Shown here piece after piece: positions 8,875-16,912 of a stretch of DNA of 64,000 nucleotides; position 1 is the first letter of the stretch; each line of letters opens with the position of its first letter. This DNA is from Lysinibacillus fusiformis (GTDB taxonomy: Bacteria > Bacillota > Bacilli > Bacillales_A > Planococcaceae). Both the position numbers and the translations under genes were made by a program. The stretch spans positions 1 through 64,000 of the forward strand of contig NZ_PYWL01000013.1 of NCBI RefSeq assembly GCF_003049525.1, in the 5' to 3' direction. Below the pieces are notes generated by a model. That model did no database searches, was not told where the DNA came from, and saw only the letters and a program-made list of their open reading frames with translations.

Positions 8875-9345
8875 TTATCGTGTATAAACACCTATGAAAC
8901 CATCCTCATTCCCATTATTAAGAAGTTTGATTTCCTCATAGGGATTCTTCTTGTTACTTTCTAAAAGAAATAGCTTTTTGTTATTTGTGCTACTTCCTTC
9001 TGTAGTTGTATAGGTAAAAGTTAAAATTTTCTTTTCCTTATTATATTTAAAAGAGTAATCAGAGTAATTCTTTGTAGTTGAATTTATTAAAATATATGTT
9101 TTATGTTCATTTTCATCGTAAGCATAAATTCCATCCTTTAACTCTTCTCCAAATATGTTAAGAACCTTCTTACCTTCTTCATGATTAGCATCCAGTTCTA
9201 GTACTCTTAAATTTTCTAAATTTGTATTTTCTGAAAGAACAATTTCGGGATTGTTCTCTTCATAGTTTACATCCACTTTATAGCTGCAAGCCGTTTGCAT
9301 TAACAATAATCCAAGTAAAGCACAAAATGTTAACCTCTTTTTCAC
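8875..9345 (-). CDS. Lipoprotein of unknown function
   Basis: 156 residues. A signal peptide with lipobox LMQTAC gives Cys20 as the lipidation site, so it should be anchored on the outer face of the membrane. The mature part is Asn/Glu/Lys-rich and β-prone, with no recognised domain. It starts at GTG (9343-9345), with AAGGTGG about 11 bp upstream. Monocistronic. Confidence 0.75.
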   Translation of the reverse strand: MKKRLTFCALLGLLLMQTACSYKVDVNYEENNPEIVLSENTNLENLRVLELDANHEEGKKVLNIFGEELKDGIYAYDENEHKTYILINSTTKNYSDYSFKYNKEKKILTFTYTTTEGSSTNNKKLFLLESNKKNPYEEIKLLNNGNEDGFIGVYTR

Positions 9346-9489
9346 GACTCTTTTTCCACCTTTTTATAAAATTTAATAATCTTGGTCAATACTTACATAT
9401 TATACAATAACCTAAACTAGTATATACAAACATTGCCACTTAGTATATAATGGAAATTGAATTACAAATACAGGGGAGGTTGTTAAAAG

Positions 9490-10122
9490 ATGACAGCAAT
9501 TACTGGAAATAAGTTACTTAGTTCGTTGTTCTTTAGCTTTGTGTTATTTTTAGTTTTTAGTTGCAGTAGCCTTTTAGTCCATGCAGCCGAGAGTGATTCA
9601 GAATTACTACCCTTTGAAGATTTAGAATTTGTGACAGATGCTAGGTATAGCGTACCAACAGAAGACGGTGGCATGATTTTGTTTGAATCAGAAGAAGATT
9701 ACCAATCTTATCTGAATAACAGCATACAACCTTTATGTGCTACATGTAATCAAACAACTCAGACAACACTTGAAAAATACACTGTTTCACGTGCATTTAT
9801 TGGTTATCACCCCGCTACACCAGGTTGGGATAAAGTGAAAAGTGTATCCATCGCTGGTGGAATCACTTGGAGTATAAACGGCTCCTTTGCACAAGGTTCA
9901 TCAACGTTCGGTATTTCATTTTCACATAGTTTTACGTCTACAAGGACTTATGAATCTCAGTACCCTACTAAATATATCCGTGTTGGTGTTAGAAAAGATG
10001 TTATTTACCACAAAGTAAAAAATGTAGTAAGAAATCCTATTGGTACAATTATCAACACGTATATTACTGAAACTGCAACCCCATATGGTGATACGTATAC
10101 CGAGTTAATGTATAGAAATTAA
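9490..10122 (+). CDS. Secreted protein of unknown function
   Basis: 210 residues. The signal peptide ends near VHAAES (about residue 33). The mature protein has a Cys pair (CATC, about 83-86), a Ser/Thr/Gly-rich middle (SFAQGSSTFGISFSHSFTST) and a basic C-terminal part with IRVGVRKDVIYHKVKNVV. The pattern suits an exported β-sheet protein. GGGGAGG lies 10 bp before the ATG. A strong terminator follows. No family recognised. Confidence 0.7.
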   Translation: MTAITGNKLLSSLFFSFVLFLVFSCSSLLVHAAESDSELLPFEDLEFVTDARYSVPTEDGGMILFESEEDYQSYLNNSIQPLCATCNQTTQTTLEKYTVSRAFIGYHPATPGWDKVKSVSIAGGITWSINGSFAQGSSTFGISFSHSFTSTRTYESQYPTKYIRVGVRKDVIYHKVKNVVRNPIGTIINTYITETATPYGDTYTELMYRN

Positions 10123-10164
10123 GTAGCTATTAAACTGTTGTACAAGTATAAATATCATGTTATG

Positions 10165-10204
10165 AAAACCCAACTACAAACTTTTTTGTAGTTGGGTTTT
10201 TAAA
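10165..10204 (+). terminator. Strong terminator
   Basis: AAAACCCAACTACAAA stem paired perfectly with its complement and ending in TTTT. Confidence 0.9.
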
Positions 10205-10216
10205 TTAACGAATGTA

Positions 10217-10258
10217 TTGAAAGCAACTCAAGCACACTCTTTATTAATTAAAATAGAA
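10217..10258 (+). pseudogene. Tail of a tyrosine recombinase gene (copy 1)
   Basis: The 13 codons before the TAA read LKATQAHSLLIKIE. They match the end of the integrase fragment at 12179 (LKATQILSSLIKIE). Only the tail survives; the upstream part ends at the terminator of the secreted protein gene. Confidence 0.7.
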
Positions 10259-10360
10259 TAAATCCTTACGTCAATTGTGGGGTACAATCATACGTATCCC
10301 CCACATTCCTTGCTAGTTAAGCATTTCTAGACTTACTTAAAAATATTGTGTTCATAAACG
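10259..10360. repeat. Duplicated att-like region, degenerate copy
   Basis: It follows the integrase tail and shares with 12180-12290 a GTGGGGTAC site, CCCCAC, GCATTTC and TAAAAATATTGTGTTC. The last of these is the 3' end of ykuI in the other copy. A second GTGGGGTAC occurs at 10471. Confidence 0.65.
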
Positions 10361-10482
10361 TCAGGTTTTTAATTAAGCTTCTTTAATTTTGAAGAATGGT
10401 GTAGTTAAAGTAATTCTAATAATTATTTTTAAATCAATGTTTGTAATAAGGGGTTATTAAAGTAATTCAAGTGGGGTACAAC

Positions 10483-10542
10483 AGCATTGGGATAGGACTT
10501 ATGATCCTTTATTTTATAATTGATACTATATCTAAACTTTAA
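10483..10542 (+). pseudogene. 3' fragment of a zinc-ribbon/TM gene
   Basis: Encodes SIGIGLMILYFIIDTISKL-stop, nearly identical at the DNA level to the end of the gene at 22181-22441. The fragment begins abruptly a few bases after a GTGGGGTAC motif at 10471, which suggests a recombination junction. Confidence 0.75.
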
Positions 10543-10576
10543 ATAGACAACCCTACTATATAGATCATATTTTTCA

Positions 10577-10673
10577 TTATTTTATAATCATCTCCTTTAG
10601 TATTAACTCCTTGTTATGTGTAACAATAATAAGTTGGCCAAGTTGTTTTTTTCCAAGGATTCGTGCCAAAATA
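10577..10673 (-). pseudogene. C-terminal scrap of an ABC/SMC-type ATPase
   Basis: The minus frame reads LGKKQLGQLIIVTHNKELIL. This looks like the D-loop to H-switch end of an ABC-class ATPase (the THNKEL histidine). No start or other domain remains. Confidence 0.5.
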
Positions 10674-10892
10674 AGTAGTGTAAAAAAAGAAAATAATGTT
10701 CTAAGAGTCATTTCCCAAAAATTAAGTGTAAAAAAGTGATCCATTCAATACTTAGCTCCTTAAACCGTTGTTGAATAATAGCATGTACAAGAAACTCCTT
10801 CTAAAGCTAAATTTTTGAGAATTTGTTCAAAGATCATAAACCAGCCAATTCGAGCTGTAGCGTGTGCGAACGCTGCGGCTTTTTCTATGTTA

Positions 10893-10925
10893 TAATTTAC
10901 ATAAAATACATAACGAGGTAATTTA
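10893..10925 (+). promoter_or_regulatory. Conserved promoter-leader (copy 1 of 3)
   Basis: ATGTTATAATTTACATA then ACATAACGAGG. The same block occurs before the genes at 52213 and 58498, each time directly after a hairpin plus T-run. TATAAT/TACAAT is the likely -10. Confidence 0.6.
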
Positions 10926-11162
10926 ATGGACATATTTACAAATATATCAATTGTGGGAAGTCTGTGGTTTTTTATACCACCACTGATCTTACTGCCAGTT
11001 GTAATGATAGGATGTGCAATGATTTATAAAATCCTATTGGGCAGCATTTTGCCAAAGAAGGTTTACAACTTTTTGCTTGGTCCTATTGCCCTGTTGGGTT
11101 TCATTATTTGGGCAATCCCAATGAACATGGGATTTTATGAGTTTTTTAGAGCTATATTATAG
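10926..11162 (+). CDS. Small membrane protein
   Basis: 78 residues with two predicted membrane helices (about 12-35 and 48-70) joined by a short basic loop (LPKKVYNF). The ribosome-binding site CGAGG lies in the shared leader block. The gene is flanked by terminators on both sides and lies in mobile-element debris. Function unknown. Confidence 0.65.
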   Translation: MDIFTNISIVGSLWFFIPPLILLPVVMIGCAMIYKILLGSILPKKVYNFLLGPIALLGFIIWAIPMNMGFYEFFRAIL

Positions 11163-11275
11163 TCGCTCTTTTTCTATTCCAAAGGCAATAAACTATAGAA
11201 CCTAAGTTAACTAAGCATATAAATAGTAGTGTTAAGCTAAACTAGTTTAACTTGAAACCTCTCGAATTGTTACTT

Positions 11276-11350
11276 AGGGTCACTACTATCCCGAGTGACC
11301 CTTTATTTTTTTTGAAAGCTGTAGCGTATGATGAAGCTGCGGCTTTTTTC
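11276..11350 (+). terminator. Two consecutive terminators
   Basis: First AGGGTCACT/AGTGACCCT followed by T-rich DNA, then AGCTGTAGC/GCTGCGGCT followed by six T at 11344-11349. Confidence 0.85.
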
Positions 11351-11427
11351 TATTCACTTTTGTCGTATTAACAAGACCATTAACATTCGTCAGTATTTAC
11401 CTGACCTAAATTGACATATAATAACGT

Positions 11428-11546
11428 CGGGGAAATAAGTTTCTTATTTTTATCGCTGACGGATCGCCGTGTGCGATGAAAGTCGCCTGCACGGTGAAGG
11501 CTCGTTATAAAACCTTGATATAGACAAGGTATAAAACGAGAATAGC
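11428..11546 (+). repeat. Group II intron DV-DVI-like element, copy A
   Basis: The DV-like hairpin is at 11465-11496: outer stem CGCCGTG/CACGGTG, a two-base bulge (CT), inner stem GCGA/TCGC and a GAAA-containing loop. It matches the bacterial domain V consensus over most of its length, with CGC at the catalytic-triad position. A DVI-like hairpin (11501-11540) follows, with base stem CTCGTT/AACGAG and distal stem ACCTTG/CAAGGT. The element ends GAGAATAGC directly before a coding segment. No intron core or maturase is nearby. Confidence 0.75.
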
Positions 11547-11804
11547 TTAACACCACCAGCACCAAGCATCACCTCTGACTTTACGTCAACGTCAATTACT
11601 ATATACTTGGAACCAAATGCAGATTTTAAAGTGTATCAAGTTATCAACGGAAATATTGTATTTTCTTATTATTTTCCTTTCCCAAATAACAATGGAATAA
11701 TAACCCATCAAAATCCTCAATTTGTTTCTGGTTCATCTTGGTGCGTAACACAAGTTGTAAATGGAGTAGAGAGCCCTTATTCAAATACAATAACGTTTCC
11801 GTAA
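11547..11804 (+). CDS. Orphan C-terminal coding cassette (putative alternative 3' exon A)
   Basis: 85 codons open from the end of the DV-DVI element, starting LTPPAPSITSDFTSTSITIY, with no start codon or ribosome-binding site at the front. An internal TTG at 11607 is unsupported. The Pro-rich lead-in and alternating hydrophobic strands, ending VNGVESPYSNTITFP, fit an Fn3/Ig-like surface domain. A terminator follows 10 bp after the stop. As a stand-alone gene it makes little sense; as a 3' exon it does. Role inferred. Confidence 0.55.
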   Translation, partial: LTPPAPSITSDFTSTSITIYLEPNADFKVYQVINGNIVFSYYFPFPNNNGIITHQNPQFVSGSSWCVTQVVNGVESPYSNTITFP

Positions 11805-11814
11805 AATTTTTTAT

Positions 11815-11840
11815 GACCTCACCATTCGGTGGGGTTCTCT
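11815..11840 (+). terminator. Cassette A terminator
   Basis: GACCTCACC/GGTGGGGTT stem followed by CTCTT. The same stem ends cassette C at 39063, and related stems end the other cassettes. Confidence 0.7.
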
Positions 11841-11861
11841 TGTAAAATATGGTGTATTGAA

Positions 11862-12179
11862 ATGAAAAAAATTTACAACGTTGAATTAAAAGAAGATGAT
11901 TATTTATTTATTACTGCTAACCTAGAACCAATTAGCAGTAATTATATATCTAAAATGTTTAATGCTTTAAAGAAGAAACATGATTTTGAACGTTTCTCAG
12001 CACATATTCTTCGCCATACATTTGTAAGTATTCTTATTGCAGAGGGAACCGCTGTAACTACAGTTGCAAAAATCATTGGGGATACTCCTGAAATGGTGAT
12101 GAGGGTATATGCACATTCCCTCGCGGATGAGGAATTAAAGGCAACACAAATTCTTTCTTCTTTAATTAAAATTGAATAA
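11862..12179 (+). pseudogene. Tyrosine recombinase (integrase), C-terminal fragment
   Basis: 105 codons of the catalytic half only. SAHILRHTFVSILIAEG holds the HxxR box. The nucleophile Tyr is in MRVYAHS. The first catalytic Arg and both N-terminal domains are missing. It ends ILSSLIKIE and is followed by GGGGTAC repeats and the 3' end of ykuI, the usual place for an integrase next to its att site. Confidence 0.8.
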
Positions 12180-12290
12180 ATCATGATAAACATCAAATTT
12201 GGGGTACAAAGTGGGGTACATTCATAAGTTATACCCCACAACCCTTGTTATATCAGCATTTCAAAGCCTATCTAAAAATATTGTGTTCGT
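12180..12290. repeat. att-like region between integrase tail and ykuI
   Basis: Contains TGGGGTAC at 12200, GTGGGGTAC at 12211 and an inverted ATACCCCAC at 12231. The part shared with 10259-10360 includes TAAAAATATTGTGTTC, which encodes the last residues of ykuI. Integration into the 3' end of ykuI is the simplest reading. Confidence 0.6.
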
Positions 12291-13473
12291 AAAGATAGTC
12301 ATAGGAAAGGTCAACAAACAAGTATTCATGTTCGTTGATAGCAATTGAAAAGGTTCTTGTAATTTCGCCTGTTTCAATATCACGATAAAGCTCAGAGATT
12401 TCGCCACTTTGATCGTTTCGCATTTTAATAATCGTTTGTAAGAAGTATGGGCGCCAGCTCCAATTTTTGTTGATGGCACGTGGCTGCAACTCCCAATTTC
12501 CCTCTATTCTCATGACGTTCGGCGTTAATTGGAAGCCATCCTCATTACAAATATATAGTCTGAAAGAATAGTTATCCAGTAATTCAGCTAAATGCTCTAA
12601 TTGTGAGGTATTATCACTCGTTGGTTTCACACGGTGTACAATCGCCTCTAATTCTTCTCTTAATTTCTTTAGCTGCAAAAATTGTGCCTCTAGCATTTTC
12701 TTTTCAGACGTAATAAATTGCTGACATTCTTTTTTAAAGCGTTCCTTTAATACCTCTTTATCGACAAGATTCATTGCAGGATTGGCTAAATAAGGACCTT
12801 GATAATAGCGTCCTCCGTTTTTCCAAGCAAATTGTAGCTGATAAACCGTTTCAATATCTTCGAATAATAGATTCGCACCTATTTTATAGGCAAGACTGCC
12901 AATAGCAGAAATCATATCGGATTGAGCAGACCAAGAATCATAATTTAAATCACGTGTATTCACTTTTAAAATATGGGGCGCCAATAACGCAATATGCTCT
13001 AAATGACTTTCAGCTCCTACTTCCTGAACAGCGATTTTTACCCCAAATGTCGTAAAATACCTCAGTGCATGGTGCAGTTTATTAATATCTCCTAAAAATC
13101 GATGCTCAGATACGACAAATACAATGCGGTTTAAATCTTCTTCTCCAATATATTGTTGGATGATATTAAAATGACTTTCACCAAAATCTTGCATCAATAA
13201 ATTGGGGTTACTAGGAATGTATATATCAATATCTGATGCAATTTCCCCAATTTGGGCTAGTGCTGCATGCAAAATTTTATGTTCCATATCTATTCGATAT
13301 TCTTCTGGAATATCTTCATTATTAACGAAATCCTCTAAATTAATTTGCTGACCTTCAATTTGTAGATGTCCGGAAATTTCGTAGGCTATCACCGTATGCG
13401 CGTCTGCGCTAAATATCGGCTGATAATACCCATGTATTTGATCTAAATTCGTTAACACTTCAATTGCGTCCAT
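12268..13473 (-). CDS. ykuI: YkuI-like EAL-domain protein
   Basis: 401 residues from the ATG at 13471-13473, which has GGAGGT 7 bp upstream; the in-frame ATG at 13488 overlaps that site. The EAL domain occupies about 1-245 but the signature is degenerate (YEISGH in place of ExLxR). A linker helix and a PAS-like C-terminal YkuI_C domain follow (about 280-401). B. subtilis YkuI binds cyclic di-GMP without clear hydrolysis, so a receptor role is likely. Its 3' end is duplicated at 10340, the mark of an integration site. Confidence 0.85.
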   Translation of the reverse strand: MDAIEVLTNLDQIHGYYQPIFSADAHTVIAYEISGHLQIEGQQINLEDFVNNEDIPEEYRIDMEHKILHAALAQIGEIASDIDIYIPSNPNLLMQDFGESHFNIIQQYIGEEDLNRIVFVVSEHRFLGDINKLHHALRYFTTFGVKIAVQEVGAESHLEHIALLAPHILKVNTRDLNYDSWSAQSDMISAIGSLAYKIGANLLFEDIETVYQLQFAWKNGGRYYQGPYLANPAMNLVDKEVLKERFKKECQQFITSEKKMLEAQFLQLKKLREELEAIVHRVKPTSDNTSQLEHLAELLDNYSFRLYICNEDGFQLTPNVMRIEGNWELQPRAINKNWSWRPYFLQTIIKMRNDQSGEISELYRDIETGEITRTFSIAINEHEYLFVDLSYDYLYEHNIFR

Positions 13474-13488
13474 CTTCGAAACCTCCAT

Positions 13489-13872
13489 TATGAATAACCT
13501 TTTATTTGTTATTCAAAAATAACATTTCATAGTCTTTTAATAGCTAAAAAAATGCTCTCTGACTGTATAATAAGTTTTTTATTGTAAAATCGCAACTTCA
13601 CTTATTAACATTTCTGGCGTATCTGTCTGAAATTTTCTCATCATCTTCGTTGTCAACCTTATAATTTCCCATCATTTCTAATGGGATAGGTTACTTTTTT
13701 ACGCCATCTTGTCATTGTATGCTTTCGTTCTACCTAACATGTTATTTATTCAAGGCTGTTCGCTCTTTTTACTATTCATTATAATTTATGCTATGAGCTT
13801 CCCTAGCGGCTGGGATAAAGGATGATAATGATTCATAAAGTAGTCAATTACCTAGCATTAATGGACAGTTTT
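13489..13872. other. Intergenic
   Basis: Upstream region of ykuI. No gene seen. The promoter for ykuI must be here but could not be assigned with confidence. Confidence 0.4.
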
Positions 13873-13874
13873 AT

Positions 13875-13925
13875 GAAAAAAGCAGTATTCCAAATGGTCA
13901 ACTAAGCCCCTGATGGAATACTGCT
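13875..13925 (-). terminator. Terminator of the YdjG-like gene
   Basis: AGCAGTATTCCA/TGGAATACTGCT, 12 bp, with a ~21-nt loop. On the minus strand it is followed by TTTTTT. Confidence 0.85.
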
Positions 13926-13930
13926 CATCG

Positions 13931-15034
13931 TTATTCAGACATGAAGAAATACCAAATGACAGCTATCACTAGTAATGATAAGATAACAGCTATCGTTACA
14001 CGTAGTGGTGATATTGGAGCATCCCCACCTACTCGACCCGTTTGCCCATTGACCATAAAGCGATAAATTTTCTCTTTATAACGGAAGGACGACAACCAAA
14101 TCGGTAACATTAAATATTTGTATGTAATATCATCATGATTGGTCGAAAAACGTAAATTCGATACGACATCCGCGCTATTTTCCCAACGAATTTTTGAAGT
14201 GATCTGCGCTTGAAGATGATCATGGATATCCCTCTTGGCATGATTCCAGCCATCCTGTAAGCCAATGCTATATCGTTCAGACAAAAAGCCCGATACATAC
14301 TCTGGTTTATAGGCCTTATTGTTTAAAAGATTAAAAGGCTCGATTTTTCGCATCATATTCTGATCATAGCGAGTAGTTGCACTTATTAAATGATCGTCGA
14401 TAAATTCCTGATAAAAGCCACTTGTTGAATACCAATCTGTTTCTGTATGTGTTTTACCATCTTTATCTGTAACGGTGCGATGTCGTCCATATCTGGCAGA
14501 ATATCTGGAGCTTGTTTTCGTATCAAATGTCCAGTATGGAAGATAGACCCCTTTAAAGGCATCCGGCCGAGCACTAATTTTGGCAGCTTTCGGTGTAAAC
14601 AATCTACCTTTTATCCACTTTTGAAAATGTTCCCCAGCTTGCTTATCTGTTACTTCAAAAGCGCATACACCATTTGGGGCTAGTGTGTTTTCAGCACTTG
14701 CTTCCATGACTTGATGGGAACCACAGTAAGGACAACTGTCAGCCACCTGTAGTGCATCGTATATCGTTTCCGCCGCACAGGCTTCACAGATCACTGTTTT
14801 TTTCTCCACACCCCAATTGAAATTGCCTCGTTCCTCCGCTGTTAAAAAATCCATTTCTTGAGCAGCTTTTTCTTCTTCTTGCTCTGGGGTAGCTATTTCT
14901 GACTCAAAGCCACAATAAGGGCAAGAAAGCTTACCTGTCGCAGGATTAAATTCAATTGATGCACTACATGAAGGACATTCCGCATCAAAATCAAGCTTTA
15001 CTTGTTTGACATTCTCAACTTCTTGCGTTGACAT
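13931..15034 (-). CDS. ydjG: Zinc-ribbon membrane protein, YdjG-like
   Basis: 367 residues. Two zinc ribbons lie near the N-terminus (CPSCSASI...CPYCGF and CEACAAET...CPYCGSH). A mixed central domain with PYWTFDTKTSS follows, and one C-terminal helix (LRVTIAVILSLLVIAVIWYF) anchors it in the membrane. It lies 14 bp downstream of the SPFH gene. In B. subtilis, ydjG and ydjI sit with pspA (ydjF) and help place PspA at stressed membrane. Here pspA and ydjH are not adjacent. Confidence 0.75.
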   Translation of the reverse strand: MSTQEVENVKQVKLDFDAECPSCSASIEFNPATGKLSCPYCGFESEIATPEQEEEKAAQEMDFLTAEERGNFNWGVEKKTVICEACAAETIYDALQVADSCPYCGSHQVMEASAENTLAPNGVCAFEVTDKQAGEHFQKWIKGRLFTPKAAKISARPDAFKGVYLPYWTFDTKTSSRYSARYGRHRTVTDKDGKTHTETDWYSTSGFYQEFIDDHLISATTRYDQNMMRKIEPFNLLNNKAYKPEYVSGFLSERYSIGLQDGWNHAKRDIHDHLQAQITSKIRWENSADVVSNLRFSTNHDDITYKYLMLPIWLSSFRYKEKIYRFMVNGQTGRVGGDAPISPLRVTIAVILSLLVIAVIWYFFMSE

Positions 15035-15048
15035 GAATCATCCTCTCC

Positions 15049-16380
15049 TTACTTCACGTCGTTTTCATCAAACACATCGCCACATTCAGGGCAGAATTTT
15101 GGCGGATTAGTAGGGTCTTCTGGCGCCCATCCGCATTTATCACATGCATATACTAACGCTCCTGTAGGTTTTTTTGCCCCACATTCACTACAGAATTTTC
15201 CTTTATTTACCGCTCCACATGCACATGACCAACCTTCTTCAACTGGTTTTGATGTCCCACAATTTGAACAGAATTTCCCAGTATTTTCATGACCACATGT
15301 ACATGTCCACGCATTAGCTTCATTTGCTGTTTGATTTTGCATAGCCGCTTGGGCCATTTGAGCTTGCTTATTTTGTTCATTCAATTGATAAAGCTGACTA
15401 GCATTAACGCCACCAGCTTGTGCAGCCATGTTCATGCCCATAAATCCTGACATTGCACCCGCATCATTGTTGGCAGCCGCAATCATCGCATCTGCCTGTG
15501 CCCCCGTTAAATGAGCCGCAGCCATCCCAGGATCACGCATCACAGCATTGCGTTGTAATTGTTTAATCATTGCCTCATCTTCTTCAGACGCTTTTAGTGT
15601 ACTAATGCCAAATGACACAACCGCTAGTCCTCGTGTCGCAAGCCATTTCTCTGATAATACTTTATTAAGAGCATCTGCTAATGCAACTGTATGGGCAGGT
15701 ATTTCACTATAACGAACGCCGCTTGCTGAAATTTGTGCAAACGCCGGTTGTAGCGCTGTCATTAATTCTGATTTTAACTGGCTATCAATCGAGCCCCGAG
15801 TGTATTCACGCTCTACATTGCCACAAACATTTGTATAGAATAATAGGGGGTCTATAATTTTATAAGAATATTCCCCGTGACAACGAATGGCAATATCAAT
15901 ATCTAAGCCAATATTGCGATCAATTACACGGAAAGGGACAGGTGCAGGCGTTCCATATTTATTACCTACAATTTCTTTCTTATTAAAATAATACACTCGC
16001 TGATCTTTTGCAGGCTCTCCACCAAATGTAAAACGTTTGCCAATTTGCTTGAAAGTCTCCATAATCCCCTGAGACAGGTCTGAGCCATACATAATGGAAG
16101 GTTCAGTTGACGTATCATAAACATACTCGCCTGATTCTGAAGAAAACTCTACGACCTTCCCCTGCTCAACAATCATCATACATTGCCCTTCATTTATCGC
16201 AATAATAGAACCATTACTAATAATATTGTCATTCCCTTTATTTGACCCACGTTTGGACGTGCGCTTCACACCTTTAGTCACCAGCACATCGGCCGATAAT
16301 GACTCACAATAGAAATATTCACGCCACTGATCCTCTAAAACGCCAGAAAATGCGCCAATTCCCGCTTTTAATAAACCCAT
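15049..16380 (-). CDS. ydjI: SPFH-domain protein with C-terminal zinc ribbons, YdjI-like
   Basis: 443 residues. The SPFH/band-7 domain (about 30-250, RNIGLDIDIAIRCHGEYSY) is followed by an Ala/Gln/Asn-rich linker. Three zinc ribbons follow: CTCGHENTGKFCSNCG, CACGAVNKGKFCSECG and CDKCGWAPE...FCPECG. B. subtilis YdjI is shorter, so the ribbon array is an extension. SPFH proteins form rings on membrane microdomains. First gene of a two-gene operon with the YdjG-like protein. Confidence 0.85.
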   Translation of the reverse strand: MGLLKAGIGAFSGVLEDQWREYFYCESLSADVLVTKGVKRTSKRGSNKGNDNIISNGSIIAINEGQCMMIVEQGKVVEFSSESGEYVYDTSTEPSIMYGSDLSQGIMETFKQIGKRFTFGGEPAKDQRVYYFNKKEIVGNKYGTPAPVPFRVIDRNIGLDIDIAIRCHGEYSYKIIDPLLFYTNVCGNVEREYTRGSIDSQLKSELMTALQPAFAQISASGVRYSEIPAHTVALADALNKVLSEKWLATRGLAVVSFGISTLKASEEDEAMIKQLQRNAVMRDPGMAAAHLTGAQADAMIAAANNDAGAMSGFMGMNMAAQAGGVNASQLYQLNEQNKQAQMAQAAMQNQTANEANAWTCTCGHENTGKFCSNCGTSKPVEEGWSCACGAVNKGKFCSECGAKKPTGALVYACDKCGWAPEDPTNPPKFCPECGDVFDENDVK

Positions 16381-16484
16381 TTAATTTCCCACCTTCACAT
16401 TGATGTTTAGCTTATTTTATCATCTATAAACAATATGTAATACGCATAATCAGACAAATTGTTTCACTTTTCTTTATTCACGCA

Positions 16485-16524
16485 TAAAAAAACGAGCAGC
16501 TCCTGTGAGAACTGTCTCGTTTTC
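16485..16524 (-). terminator. Terminator of yneP-ywdK
   Basis: AAACGAG/CTCGTTT stem around an imperfect AGCAGCTCC/GAGAACTGT region, with T-runs on the minus-strand exit. Confidence 0.65.
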
Positions 16525-16526
16525 TT

Positions 16527-16901
16527 TTATGAGAATGCCGCAATCGCTACAAGTCCCCAAGCGAAAATAAATAGCATTCCGCCTATGGGTGTTATCGCCC
16601 CAAGTTTTTTCACACCTGTCACTGCAAGGACATACAGGCTACCAGAGAAGAAAACAATCCCTGTAAACATTAAATATCCTGCCCATGAAAGCAGGCTAGA
16701 ACTTCCTAAAAGCGCCTCATTCGAAAGAATACCTAACCCGATAATCGCTAATGCATGGTACATCTGATATTGCACAGCTGTTTCCCAAATGGCTGCATAA
16801 TGAGACGATGCAAATTTATCCTTTAGAGCATGCGCCCCAAAAGCACCTAAAATAACACCCATACAGGCCAAAACCGCGCCTAACGCTAAAAACATTTCCA
16901 T
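16527..16901 (-). CDS. ywdK: DUF423 membrane protein, YwdK-like
   Basis: 124 residues with four membrane helices. The N-terminal GAFGAHALKDKF and the central AVQYQMYHALA are hallmarks of DUF423. It follows yneP by 11 bp, so the two are probably co-transcribed. Function unknown in all organisms as far as I know. Confidence 0.88.
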   Translation of the reverse strand: MEMFLALGAVLACMGVILGAFGAHALKDKFASSHYAAIWETAVQYQMYHALAIIGLGILSNEALLGSSSLLSWAGYLMFTGIVFFSGSLYVLAVTGVKKLGAITPIGGMLFIFAWGLVAIAAFS

Positions 16902-16912
16902 CTATGGCTCTC

